Assembly: GCA_963713965.1 (NCBI GenBank)
Contig: OY970217.1
Coordinates: 62,001 to 126,000, forward strand
Direction: 5' to 3'
Source: CALAGB01 sp963713965
GTDB taxonomy: Bacteria; Chloroflexota; Chloroflexia; Thermomicrobiales; Thermomicrobiaceae
DNA: 64,000 bases
Shown piece after piece: positions 52,252 to 61,041 of this stretch; the first letter of the stretch is position 1, and every line of letters begins with the position of its first letter. The notes beneath the pieces are model-generated. The model worked only from the letters and a program-made list of their open reading frames with translations, made no database searches and had not been told where the DNA came from. The position numbers were made by a program, and so were the translations under genes.

Positions 52252-53562
52252 CTACGGCGTTGGCGTCGGGGCAGGGGTTTCCGTTGCCGTCGGGACTGGC
52301 GTGGGGGTCGGTATCTCCGCTATCGTCACACTGACGACCTGTGGATCCACTTGCTTGTATTGAACCCCAGCTGGGAGGATGACCTTCGGCTGCAGTTGAT
52401 ACGTGCCTGGTCCTGCGCCATTCAGATCGACCACGACTGATATGTCATTCTGTGTCAGCCCCTGGACGACGAGCTGTGAGCCTTCGAGCGTCACCGTGGC
52501 GGTGGTTGGCGAAAGCGTGGCCGTTGTCCCTGGCTTGCTGTTTACGACCCTGATTGGGATGCTGCTGACTTGCTGCTGTGAGGACTGTTTCTGAATCTGA
52601 ATCGAGACAGTGACGCTATCGTGATCGACCGTGACGCCTTCCGGGAGCTTCGACGTATCAATCTTCACGTCGGGCAGATCCTGTGAATCGCTCCACCCAG
52701 TGATGTCAATCGGCTCAGTCGTCAGATAGAGGACCTTGGAAATCTGATCCGGGGGGCCATCGATGATGACCTGGTCGCTCGGCACCACTGTCGGCGGACG
52801 GACCAGTTCATACCCAGGAGCGAGCGCGTCCGTCCCGGTAACTTCCGGAATGACGCGACGCACCTGACCGCTGACCTGGAGATCCACTTTTAACGGCACC
52901 TGGGCCGGATCGAGTGTCACGTTCGGCACCGGATTGCCGTTTGAATCAACCGGCACAGGTGTGACGAGTTCGGTGTAGCTCGATGTCCGGCCAGACACGG
53001 ACACCTCGACTCTGGCCGCGGTCACCATGCTGACGTTCTCCTCCGGACCGTTGACGGTCACTTCTTCCGGCGACGTCGACATGGACTTCACGACGTAGTT
53101 GGACGGAAGATCGATTGGCTGCGTCGTCTCGATCTTAATCCCCTGTTTTGACGCGATCTGATCTACCTGAACGTCGACTTCACCTGGACTGATGCTCTTC
53201 ACGCGGATGCGACTCCGCGTGTCGACGTCAACTTGGAGCGTCACTTTACCCGGCTGCTTCACCGAGCTCATGTCAACCGTTGCGGCAATCTGCCCAGTTT
53301 CTAGGCCCTGAATCTTGCTCTGCGGTCCTTCCAGGCTGATCTCGACGTGAGGCAGATCGCCGACGACCTGGAGGGTTTTGGGCACGTGTTGGGCCGTCAC
53401 CTGCACCGACGGAATTGTGCGGGTGATCTCCGGGTCTTGTTCAGCGGTAACCCACGCCCAGAGCGAGAACGCCAGGATCAGCGCGACGATCGCTCGTACG
53501 AGATTACCGGCGTCAAAGAACCGGCGTATTTTGTTCAGCACCAACCGTAGTCTTCTCGGCAT
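52252..53562 (-). CDS. YbbR-domain (CdaR-like) protein
   Basis: 436 residues. One N-terminal membrane helix (LVRAIVALILAFSLWAWVTAEQ), then three to four YbbR repeats of about 80 residues (for example IPSVQVTAQHVPKTLQVVGDLPHVEISLEGPQ and YELVRPPTVVPSDQVIIDGPPDQI). The C-terminus is low-complexity Pro-Thr (TPTPVPTATETPAPTPTP). CdaR in Firmicutes regulates CdaA, encoded just upstream and overlapping it by 50 bases. Confidence 0.88.
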   Translation of the reverse strand: MPRRLRLVLNKIRRFFDAGNLVRAIVALILAFSLWAWVTAEQDPEITRTIPSVQVTAQHVPKTLQVVGDLPHVEISLEGPQSKIQGLETGQIAATVDMSSVKQPGKVTLQVDVDTRSRIRVKSISPGEVDVQVDQIASKQGIKIETTQPIDLPSNYVVKSMSTSPEEVTVNGPEENVSMVTAARVEVSVSGRTSSYTELVTPVPVDSNGNPVPNVTLDPAQVPLKVDLQVSGQVRRVIPEVTGTDALAPGYELVRPPTVVPSDQVIIDGPPDQISKVLYLTTEPIDITGWSDSQDLPDVKIDTSKLPEGVTVDHDSVTVSIQIQKQSSQQQVSSIPIRVVNSKPGTTATLSPTTATVTLEGSQLVVQGLTQNDISVVVDLNGAGPGTYQLQPKVILPAGVQYKQVDPQVVSVTIAEIPTPTPVPTATETPAPTPTP

Positions 53563-54442
53563 CCTCAGCTAGTCGCTCTCCTGTTTGGGGTCGTTCATGG
53601 GGCTCCTTTGGCTCTTTGCGATTTCGAGGTCCGCCCTGCGATCGATCTTTCGTTCGATCGGCGCGGTCGAGACGCAAGAGCATACGTAGAATGCGTCGTA
53701 GTCGCTCCTGGTCGAGATCTCGGACCAATCGGCCGTTATGCGCGACTGAGATGCGCCCGGTCTCTTCCGACACGATGACGGCAATGGCATCTGACTCTTC
53801 GGAGATCCCGATCCCGGCCCGGTGTCTTGTGCCGAGCTGTCCGCCCGTGACGTTGTCGCTGAGTGGTAGCACGCAACCCGCGGAAAGGATGCGGTCGTTG
53901 CGCACAATCACGGCGCCATCGTGCAGAGGCGAGTTTGGATAGAAGATGTTGATCAAGAGATGTCGTGTCAGCGTGGCGTCCAGCGGCACGCCGCGATCAG
54001 CGTAATCCTGCAAGCCGGTCTCACGCTCAATTACGATGAGGGCTCCGTAGCGACGACGGGCCAACTGCGAAGTGGCGCGCATGATCTCGTCGACGCTCTT
54101 TTCCATTTGGGATTCATTCTGAGAGGTGAATGGTGGCCGTAGCCAGGAGCTGGTATGCCCGAGCTGCTCGAGCGCGCGCCGTAATTCGGGTTGAAACACA
54201 ATCGGGACCGCAACGATCAACGCGGGTAACGTCCGCGTCAGCAACCAGTTCAATGCGGTCAAATGGAAGATGTTTGCGGCGCCGACAACGGCGATGATGA
54301 GGATTGCAAGACCACGAATGAGCTGTGTCGCACGTGTTCCTTGTGCGACCCACAAAAGCCAGAAAAATATCAGTGCAACTGAAACAATATCAATAACGGC
54401 ACGAAAATCGAGCCGCGTAAAGATCCATGGGAGTTCGGGCAT
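53513..54442 (-). CDS. cdaA: Diadenylate cyclase CdaA
   Basis: 309 residues. Three N-terminal membrane helices (VIDIVSVALIFFWLLWVA, LIRGLAILIIAVVGAANIF, LLTRTLPALIVAVPIVF), then the DisA_N domain (PF02457): RRYGALIVIERETGLQDY, PNSPLHDGAVIVRNDRILSAGC (DGA) and LGTRHRAGIGISEESDAIAVIVSEETG (RHR). Both catalytic motifs are intact. It makes cyclic di-AMP. It is overlapped by the ybbR gene. The C-terminal 60 residues are charged and extended. glmM, the usual third gene, is not here. Confidence 0.93.
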   Translation of the reverse strand: MPELPWIFTRLDFRAVIDIVSVALIFFWLLWVAQGTRATQLIRGLAILIIAVVGAANIFHLTALNWLLTRTLPALIVAVPIVFQPELRRALEQLGHTSSWLRPPFTSQNESQMEKSVDEIMRATSQLARRRYGALIVIERETGLQDYADRGVPLDATLTRHLLINIFYPNSPLHDGAVIVRNDRILSAGCVLPLSDNVTGGQLGTRHRAGIGISEESDAIAVIVSEETGRISVAHNGRLVRDLDQERLRRILRMLLRLDRADRTKDRSQGGPRNRKEPKEPHERPQTGERLAEDAEKTTVGAEQNTPVL

Positions 54443-54540
54443 GCTCTCACCGTGACGCTCTTCGATTCGCCCTCGCTGGCAGCCTGAATTGTATCACGCG
54501 ACTGTGCCGCTTCTGGCTCGGGCGAGACGAGGGCTGGCTG

Positions 54541-56517
54541 CTATTCCGGGCCATTTGCCATGGCAGCAAGGGCCGATTGCTTCGCGAGAATCGCCGGATC
54601 GTCTGGAATGAGCGTCGAAAGGCGCCGGTAGACGCGCTCGGCTTGCGCATATTCACCGACGGTCGCGAGGACTTCGCCAAGCTTGTGGTATGCGTCAATC
54701 TGCTGCGGACCGAGGGCGATGATCTGGTGCAGAGCCGCTATGGCCTCGTCGGGATCATCAAGTGTGCTCGAAATGTTCACAGCGGCCCAAAGCTGTTCGA
54801 TCGCCAGTTGGATCTGACCGTATTCGATGAACTTGGTGGCGGCGGAATGACGCACGTCGAGATCTTCTGGCTGGATGCGAATCATCATGCGCACGATGTT
54901 CTCAAGCTTCTTCCAGTCTCCGAGCATGGAGGCCACGTCGAGTGCGCGGCGCAACTGATCGACCGCGTCGTCGATTCGACCTGCACGTTCCAGAATCTGG
55001 GCTTGCGTCCAACGTTCTTGGACTGCTTCCTGGAGCAGCCCGCGCTTCATGAATTCGTCGATGAGCCGACCGCGCAAACGGAGATTACCAGGAGCGATTT
55101 GGAGTATCGACTGAATCGTGAGGAGAACTCCCTCTGAATTGCCGTTCGTTTCGTGGGTTTGGAGCATCTCTTCAAGACGAGCAACCGCGATCTCTCGTTT
55201 GCCGCTCTTGGCGAGCGCATCAGCGTAGGCTCGCGCTAGGTCTTCGCGGTTCGGTTTCAGTGCGGTGAGTTTCTCGAGGAGCGTGGCGCCAAGTAAGGCG
55301 TCTCCTTGTTGCTGCAAGGATCCAGCAACCGATTTCCCGATGGAGAACATGTCGTGAGGGAGTCGAAGAATTGGACAGATGTCCGCGAACGCCGCAATTT
55401 CGGGCTTTTCATAGAGCTCGATAGCGCGATTGAGGGCGTCAAGAGCTGCTTGTGATTCGCCCGCGGCGAGCGCCGCCCTAGCGCACGCCACGATACCGAC
55501 GTAATAAGCCAGGGGATCCGATGGCCGAACCGACGAAAGTAGCTGGAAAGCGGCCTCGGGATTGCCGGAATTGATCTCCAGCACACCGCTGTGAACCAAC
55601 AGTGATTCATTTGCGGGCTGAACGGCGATCATGTCACGAATCAGCCCCTGGGCTCGAATCGCATCGATCTGTTTTGTCTCGATGGCGCTCAGCAATTTCG
55701 CTGTAACGGTCCACTGTTCTTGATCCTGATCGGCACACTCGATCACCATTTGGATGACCAATGCTCGGGGATCATTGGCCGATGCTGGAAGCTGTGCTGA
55801 AACGGTTTCCCAGTCGAGCTTCTCTCCGGCGCGGAGCGCTTCCCTGGTCACACAAAACGCTGCCTCAAGGCTTTCAGGGCGAATATGTCGCCAGCGCTTC
55901 GCCAAATCTAAGGTGAGTCCCGGGTCGTCCTGCAACGTCGCGGCTTCAATGGCAGTTGGCAGATATCGGTCGATCAAATCCGTGCGACCGGCATCCAGCA
56001 GTGAATGGGCAAAATGCAGGATGTTGGCATCGGTTGGGTCGGCGTGCGTAAGAACGCGCTCCATCTCGACGTCGACAGCCGGTCCTTCCAGAAACTCCCG
56101 CGCTCTGTCGATGGCCGCCACTATGTGCTGGGCCGACTCAGGACGATCGGTCGCTAGGAGTAGTTCCGATTGCCGCACGAATAGTCCGAGGCAGTCGGGC
56201 CGCTCCGATTGGGCCGCCAGCGTCAAGTCCAAAGCGCTTTCAAATCGACCTCGGGCGATGTCGCGATCCGCGTCGACGACAAGACGGGCAATCTCGTGTG
56301 GGATAGGAAATCGACGCGCGAGTGGGTGGTCAACGACGAGGTCACCGATTGCGATCCGTGCCGGGGGAGCGATCACCGTCACAGGCTCGGCTTCGATTTC
56401 GGCAACGCTTGCTGCAATTGGTGCGGGTTCGGGTTTGGCCGCGGGAGCGTGCAAAGCCTTGGTTGCTTCGCTTGAGACATCGTCGCCTCGATCAACTTGG
56501 TGCGTCTGCTCCGCCAC
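54541..56517 (-). CDS. TPR-repeat protein
   Basis: 658 residues, acidic and Ala-rich N-terminal part (residues 1-60), then many TPR-like helices (residues about 80-640), for example YHKLGEVLATVGEYAQAERVYRRLSTLIP at the C-terminus and ALAAGESQAALDALNRAIELYEKPEIAAF in the middle. No enzymatic domain. It probably serves as a scaffold; partner unknown. It lies upstream of cdaA-ybbR on the same strand, 98 bases away. Confidence 0.8.
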   Translation of the reverse strand: MAEQTHQVDRGDDVSSEATKALHAPAAKPEPAPIAASVAEIEAEPVTVIAPPARIAIGDLVVDHPLARRFPIPHEIARLVVDADRDIARGRFESALDLTLAAQSERPDCLGLFVRQSELLLATDRPESAQHIVAAIDRAREFLEGPAVDVEMERVLTHADPTDANILHFAHSLLDAGRTDLIDRYLPTAIEAATLQDDPGLTLDLAKRWRHIRPESLEAAFCVTREALRAGEKLDWETVSAQLPASANDPRALVIQMVIECADQDQEQWTVTAKLLSAIETKQIDAIRAQGLIRDMIAVQPANESLLVHSGVLEINSGNPEAAFQLLSSVRPSDPLAYYVGIVACARAALAAGESQAALDALNRAIELYEKPEIAAFADICPILRLPHDMFSIGKSVAGSLQQQGDALLGATLLEKLTALKPNREDLARAYADALAKSGKREIAVARLEEMLQTHETNGNSEGVLLTIQSILQIAPGNLRLRGRLIDEFMKRGLLQEAVQERWTQAQILERAGRIDDAVDQLRRALDVASMLGDWKKLENIVRMMIRIQPEDLDVRHSAATKFIEYGQIQLAIEQLWAAVNISSTLDDPDEAIAALHQIIALGPQQIDAYHKLGEVLATVGEYAQAERVYRRLSTLIPDDPAILAKQSALAAMANGPE

Positions 56518-56735
56518 GCCGTTCTCCCCAATTCCAGTCTGAGCCGAACTGCGTCGGTTCTACAGCTGGGCATTCGCTCTGGTGCGCCTATTCGCTACGA
56601 GCGATACCTCAATGACGTTAGAGAACACGATCGCTCGGAATCACCCGTGCGTCCATAGTCAGTATACGAATGTGGGATTCGGGATCGGATAGTACCAAAG
56701 TGCGGAACTTGGTCACCTGCGAGCTTGATCGGGCA

Positions 56736-57527
56736 CTATCGGCCGCGAACCACTCGCCCTCGACGCTCGCGATAATCCTTGGCGTCGATGAAAATGTGAC
56801 TGCAAATGGCCGTGTCTTTGATGCGAGAGGCGATGCGAGGATCCATGCGATCGAAGTCCCGGTTAGTGGTGATGATCGTTGGCCGTCGCTGGTTGTAGCG
56901 ATAGTTGATGATCTGGAACAGTTTTTCGGTCGCCCAGGGTGTCGCGTTTTCAGTTCCAAGATCATCCAGTACCAGCAGACTTGCGTTACGCACATCGTTG
57001 AATCGACTGTCGTAGCTCTCCCCCCGGTCAGGAGCGAAAGCGGCGCGTAGATAATCGAGCAGGTCCGGCACGACGGTAAATAGGGGCTGCATCATCCGAG
57101 TTTGTCCGACGTAGTTGGCAACCGCGGCCGCTAGATGAGTCTTGCCGCAACCGAATGAGCCGGTCAGGAGCAGCCAACCATCTGGATTTTGCGCGTAGGA
57201 GAGACAGATGTCGAATGCATTCGACACGCCACGAACACCGCGGTCGAAGCTCTCGAACGTCCAGTCTTCGAGAACTCCGAGTCCGCTAATTTCGCCGTAG
57301 TCCTGATTACGCCGTGCGTCGATCTCGCTCTGCCGGCATTGGCACACAACCGGCTTGCCGAATAGCGGATGGCCGATCGGCACGTCGACTCGATAGAATC
57401 CAGCACCGCCGCAGATCGGGCAGCTATCGGTCTCGCTTGAAGAGGGAGGAGTATTTACCCCGGAGGTATTTCTCCGGGTCGACGAATCCGGCAGGACCCT
57501 GATTTCGCCGATACGTCTCATCTCCAC
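56736..57527 (-). CDS. DnaC/DnaI-like helicase loader (AAA+ ATPase)
   Basis: 263 residues from ATG 57527; the first 35 residues overlap the DnaD-like gene by about 100 bases, so the start may be later. An N-terminal zinc finger (SCPICGGAGFYR...VVCQCRQ) is followed by the AAA+ core: LLLTGSFGCGKTHLAAAVANYV (Walker A), ASLLVLDDLGTENATPWATEKLFQII (Walker B), TIITTNRDFDRMDPRIASRI (sensor 1, Arg finger). This matches DnaC/DnaI proteins that load DnaB. The dnaB gene is 650 bases away on the same strand. Confidence 0.88.
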   Translation of the reverse strand: MEMRRIGEIRVLPDSSTRRNTSGVNTPPSSSETDSCPICGGAGFYRVDVPIGHPLFGKPVVCQCRQSEIDARRNQDYGEISGLGVLEDWTFESFDRGVRGVSNAFDICLSYAQNPDGWLLLTGSFGCGKTHLAAAVANYVGQTRMMQPLFTVVPDLLDYLRAAFAPDRGESYDSRFNDVRNASLLVLDDLGTENATPWATEKLFQIINYRYNQRRPTIITTNRDFDRMDPRIASRIKDTAICSHIFIDAKDYRERRGRVVRGR

Positions 57528-58155
57528 GTCCTTCAGTGCCCCATCTCTCGAGAATCCGCTGGATATAGCGCCAGTTCCGACGATTCAAGCTTACCGCTTC
57601 GCCGATCGCCTCTTCAATCCAGCGCTCCGGATACAGCTCAATTGCCTCGATAAGCTGATCGGCGATCAACGGTGTGAGAACCCCGATGTTCTGCTCGTAG
57701 AGCCGAAAAACGTTTGGCCGCTCTACGGCCACCCGTACCGGAGCCGATGATCGTGATGCCCGATACGGGAACGGACGCTCACCCCGCACGAAGATCGACA
57801 GTCGCGTCATGTTCGCCGGTTCCTTTGGCATCAACCAATAGGACTCATCGTCGCCATCTTCGACGCAAAGACGGACAATCGCATCATGCGCCATGAGAAT
57901 CTCGATGCCGCGCCGAATCTCCTCGGAGCTGTCGCGATTGGATCCGACAAGACGCACGCCCTGGCTCAGCGCACGATCCGCGAATATCCCATCTTCAGAA
58001 ACGAACGGCGCGTCGGCATCAAGCGCGTCAACGATCCGGTAGATGGTGAGCAGAATCTTGAATGCCGCGAGATCGCGAATGCGCGGCATGAAACGCTCAA
58101 ACAAGGACGATGGAATCGGAATCGGCCGATCCCGGTCGTTCGCTGCGGGGTCCAT
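57424..58155 (-). CDS. DnaD-like replication protein
   Basis: 243 residues. N-terminal winged-helix-like part (IPSSLFERFMPRIRDLAAFKILLTIYRIVDAL), a variable middle, and the C-terminal DnaD/DnaB_2 helical domain (YEQNIGVLTPLIADQLIEAIELYPERWIEEAIGEAVSLNRRNWRYIQRILERW) with the YIxxILxxW motif. DnaD proteins bind DNA and help DnaI load the replicative helicase. It lies directly between dnaB and the loader gene. Confidence 0.87.
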   Translation of the reverse strand: MDPAANDRDRPIPIPSSLFERFMPRIRDLAAFKILLTIYRIVDALDADAPFVSEDGIFADRALSQGVRLVGSNRDSSEEIRRGIEILMAHDAIVRLCVEDGDDESYWLMPKEPANMTRLSIFVRGERPFPYRASRSSAPVRVAVERPNVFRLYEQNIGVLTPLIADQLIEAIELYPERWIEEAIGEAVSLNRRNWRYIQRILERWGTEGRGDETYRRNQGPAGFVDPEKYLRGKYSSLFKRDR

Positions 58156-58181
58156 CTCTCCTCAAATCGGATCCGACGGCA

Positions 58182-59522
58182 CTATCCTGGTGGTTCGAGA
58201 TAGAGCTCGAGATCGGCGAAGCGAGCGGTTCGCTCGAAGAATCGTAGGTTGACGGAGTCCGTCGGTCCGTTGCGATGCTTGGCGACAATGATCTCTGCGA
58301 TGCCCTTTTTTTCGGTCTCCCGATCGTACATTTCTTCACGGTAGATGAACATGACGATGTCGGCGTCCTGCTCGATGCTACCGCTCTCACGGAGGTCGGA
58401 GAGGACGGGCCGGTGGTCGGTGCGGCTTTCGACCGCGCGCGAAAGCTGAGCGAGCGCGAGGACCGGAATGTTGAGCTCGCGCGCCAGACCTTTGAGACTG
58501 CGAGAGATTTCGGAAACTTCCTGGACGCGGTTCTCGGATCGGCGACCTTGCATGAGCTGGAGATAGTCGACAATGACCATGTCTAATCCACGTTCGGCCA
58601 TCAGACGTCTGGACTTGCTACGAAGCTCCATTGACGAAATGCCAGGAGTGTCGTCGATGAAGATGTTCGCCTCGGCGAGCCGGCCAAATGCCCGTGAAAT
58701 CTGGTCCCACTCGCTGTCGTCGATGAATCCGAGCCGCAGCCGGTGCGAATCGACGCCGGTCTCCATCGCCAGCAACCGCTGGACGAGCTGCTCAGCCGAC
58801 ATCTCCAAGCTGAAGATGCCGATCGTCTTGCCGTGTCGTACCGCCGCGTTGTGCGCGATGCCGAGCTGCAATGACGACTTGCCGACTGATGGACGAGCGG
58901 CCAGGATCACGAGGTCCGATCGTTGCAGTCCGCCGGTCAGTTTGTCCAGATCGGCGAAGCCGGTGGGAACGCCGACTACTTCACCGCGATGTTGCTGAAT
59001 AGTATCCAGCTTGTCGAAATAGGTCTCGAGGACCTCTCCGATGCCGACAAAGTCACGCACTGTGCGGTGCTGTGAAACGTCAAAGATCGCGCGTTCGGAC
59101 CGGTCAAGAGCGTCTTCGATCTCAATCGAGTCGTCATAACCGATGCCGACGATCGTCGCGCCAGCATCGATGAGTCTGCGTAGCGTCGCCGTGCGCTCGA
59201 CGATGTGTCCGTAGTACTCAATGTGAACAGCCGTGGGGACGGCATTGATCAGCTCAGTCAGGTAGGCAATGCCGCCGACATCCTGAAGACGATCACGGCG
59301 AGTGAGCTCATCGACGATCGTGACGAAATCGGGCGGGACTCGCCGGTTATACAGATCGAGAATGGCTTCGTAGATGAGGCCGTTCCCGGAACTGTAAAAG
59401 TCCATCGGCTTGAGGAAGGATGCGATGCGAATGACGGCATCGCGATCGATCAGCAGGCTTCCGAGTACTGATTGCTCAGCCTCCATGTTATGCGGCGGAA
59501 GCTTTTCTACGGTCTCGACCAC
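58182..59522 (-). CDS. dnaB: Replicative DNA helicase DnaB
   Basis: 446 residues. N-terminal DnaB domain (PHNMEAEQSVLGSLLIDRDAVI, VPPDFVTIVDELTRRDRL), linker, then the RecA-like helicase: LVILAARPSVGKSSLQLGIAHNAA (Walker A), FSLEMSAEQLVQRLLAMETGVD, DMVIVDYLQLMQG (Walker B), ALAQLSRAVESRTDHRPVLSDLRESGSIEQDADIVMFIYREE. It unwinds DNA at the fork as a hexamer. It lies with its loader, DnaD-like protein and rplI. Confidence 0.97.
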   Translation of the reverse strand: MVETVEKLPPHNMEAEQSVLGSLLIDRDAVIRIASFLKPMDFYSSGNGLIYEAILDLYNRRVPPDFVTIVDELTRRDRLQDVGGIAYLTELINAVPTAVHIEYYGHIVERTATLRRLIDAGATIVGIGYDDSIEIEDALDRSERAIFDVSQHRTVRDFVGIGEVLETYFDKLDTIQQHRGEVVGVPTGFADLDKLTGGLQRSDLVILAARPSVGKSSLQLGIAHNAAVRHGKTIGIFSLEMSAEQLVQRLLAMETGVDSHRLRLGFIDDSEWDQISRAFGRLAEANIFIDDTPGISSMELRSKSRRLMAERGLDMVIVDYLQLMQGRRSENRVQEVSEISRSLKGLARELNIPVLALAQLSRAVESRTDHRPVLSDLRESGSIEQDADIVMFIYREEMYDRETEKKGIAEIIVAKHRNGPTDSVNLRFFERTARFADLELYLEPPG

Positions 59523-59551
59523 GATGTTGCCGTCCCTTGGGGAGCGAGAAT

Positions 59552-60121
59552 TTACTCTTCTTCGACGCCGCGCATTTCGTCTTCGAGCTCAGCCGCTGGT
59601 CCGGCCTGCGCGCTGCTGGCCTCGCCCTCTTCGGCCGGCGTGGTCTCGACGTCGCCGAACGCCCCGCCGACACCTTCCTCCGGCGTCACTACCACGGTGA
59701 CAACTGGACGGAGTTTACCAACCAGATGCACCGTGACTTGATGCTCGCCGATCGTGCGGACCGGTTCGCTCAACAACACCTTGCGTCGATCAATGTCCTC
59801 ATGAACCTCGGCCGAGATCTTCTCGGCGATGTCGGTGGCCGTGATCGAGCCGTAGAGGCGGCCCTGCTCGCCGACGCGTGCAACGATTTGGATGCGCAAG
59901 CCGTCGATCTTGTCGGAGAGGGACCGCTGAGCTTCCTCTTCCTTCTCGACTTTCCGCTGGGCCGAACGCATACGCTGCTCGGCCTCTTTGACTCGGCCGG
60001 AGGTCGCCTCGGCTGCCAGTCCCTGTGGGAACAAGTAGTTGCGCGCGAACCCATCTTTGACACTTTGAATGCTGCCGGCGTCCCCGACCTTGGGCACATC
60101 CTGTAGTAGGACGACCTTCAT
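59552..60121 (-). CDS. rplI: 50S ribosomal protein bL9
   Basis: 189 residues, longer than the typical 150. N-terminal domain VVLLQDVPKVGDAGSIQSVKDGFARNYLFPQGLAAEA and a long helix, then a C-terminal domain (RLYGSITATDIAEKI...VRTIGEHQVTVHLV). A 40-residue acidic tail (EGEASSAQAGPAAELEDEM) is added. The pair rplI-dnaB is common in bacteria. Confidence 0.95.
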   Translation of the reverse strand: MKVVLLQDVPKVGDAGSIQSVKDGFARNYLFPQGLAAEATSGRVKEAEQRMRSAQRKVEKEEEAQRSLSDKIDGLRIQIVARVGEQGRLYGSITATDIAEKISAEVHEDIDRRKVLLSEPVRTIGEHQVTVHLVGKLRPVVTVVVTPEEGVGGAFGDVETTPAEEGEASSAQAGPAAELEDEMRGVEEE

Positions 60122-60282
60122 GCTGTGATTGCCTTTCTTCGATTTGTTCGCCGGCCGTCACAGACAGAATCCACCGGCGCCAAAATTGGCGTTCGCGACT
60201 GCGAACGCCGATTCCACCATCACTACTATACTGGGCGGGACCACCGAATTCAATTTGTGTAGCGAGCAGCAAGCGAACGTAC

Positions 60283-61041
60283 TCAATGGTCGGCCATGAG
60301 ACGGTGACGCAACAGTTCATAGAGTGCAACGGAACCAGCGACCGCGGCATTGAGTGATTCGATGCGTCCCTCCATCGGGATGCTGACCACGAGATCCGCG
60401 TGTCGCAGCAACGCCGGACCCACACCTTTGCCTTCGGAGCCGATAAGCAGCACCGCTGGATCGGGTAGCGACTCGACGAAGATCGATCGAGCGTTTTCCT
60501 GATGCTCAAGCGCCAGCGCCCAGTAACCGACTTCCTTACACGTTGCCAGCGATCGTGCCAAATTGGTGACACGAGCGATGCGCAGATGTTCAACCGCGCC
60601 GGCGGAAGCATTGACGACAGCTGGCGTGATTCCGGCGGCCCGTCGATCGGGGAAGACGATCCCGGCAACGCCGGTCGCCTCGGCGGTACGGAGTAGGGAT
60701 CCCAGATTCTGTGGGTCCTGCAGATGATCGAGCATGAGTATTGGGCGATTCCGCGCATCGCCCAATACTTCTTCGAGACTCACATAGGGGTACGGACTTG
60801 TTTCCAGCGCGACGCCCTGATGATTCACGTTGCCGGTCGTTTGGTCCATCTCTCGAACATGCTCTCGCGAGACGGGGATTCTCATCCCATGAGCGCGCGA
60901 TAAAAGCTCACCGACGCGATCCTGCCGCTCGGCACCATGTGCGACGTAGAGCCGGTGATGCGCGCGCCGCCCTCGCAAGGCTTCGATGACGGCGTTTCGC
61001 CCGTACAGTATTTCCAAGTGTCGATCCGCGGCTGGGCTCAT
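60283..61041 (-). CDS. rlmB: 23S rRNA (guanosine(2251)-2'-O)-methyltransferase RlmB
   Basis: 252 residues from ATG 61041 (MSPAADRHLEILYGRNAVIEALRG), which overlaps the cysS stop as ATGA. N-terminal substrate-binding domain, then the SpoU knot: LMLDHLQDPQNLGSLLRTAEATGVAGIVFPDR, VNASAGAVEHL, LLIGSEGKGVGPALL and VSIPMEGRIESLNAAVAGSVALYELL. It modifies G2251 of 23S rRNA. Close linkage with cysS is usual. Confidence 0.93.
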   Translation of the reverse strand: MSPAADRHLEILYGRNAVIEALRGRRAHHRLYVAHGAERQDRVGELLSRAHGMRIPVSREHVREMDQTTGNVNHQGVALETSPYPYVSLEEVLGDARNRPILMLDHLQDPQNLGSLLRTAEATGVAGIVFPDRRAAGITPAVVNASAGAVEHLRIARVTNLARSLATCKEVGYWALALEHQENARSIFVESLPDPAVLLIGSEGKGVGPALLRHADLVVSIPMEGRIESLNAAVAGSVALYELLRHRLMADH

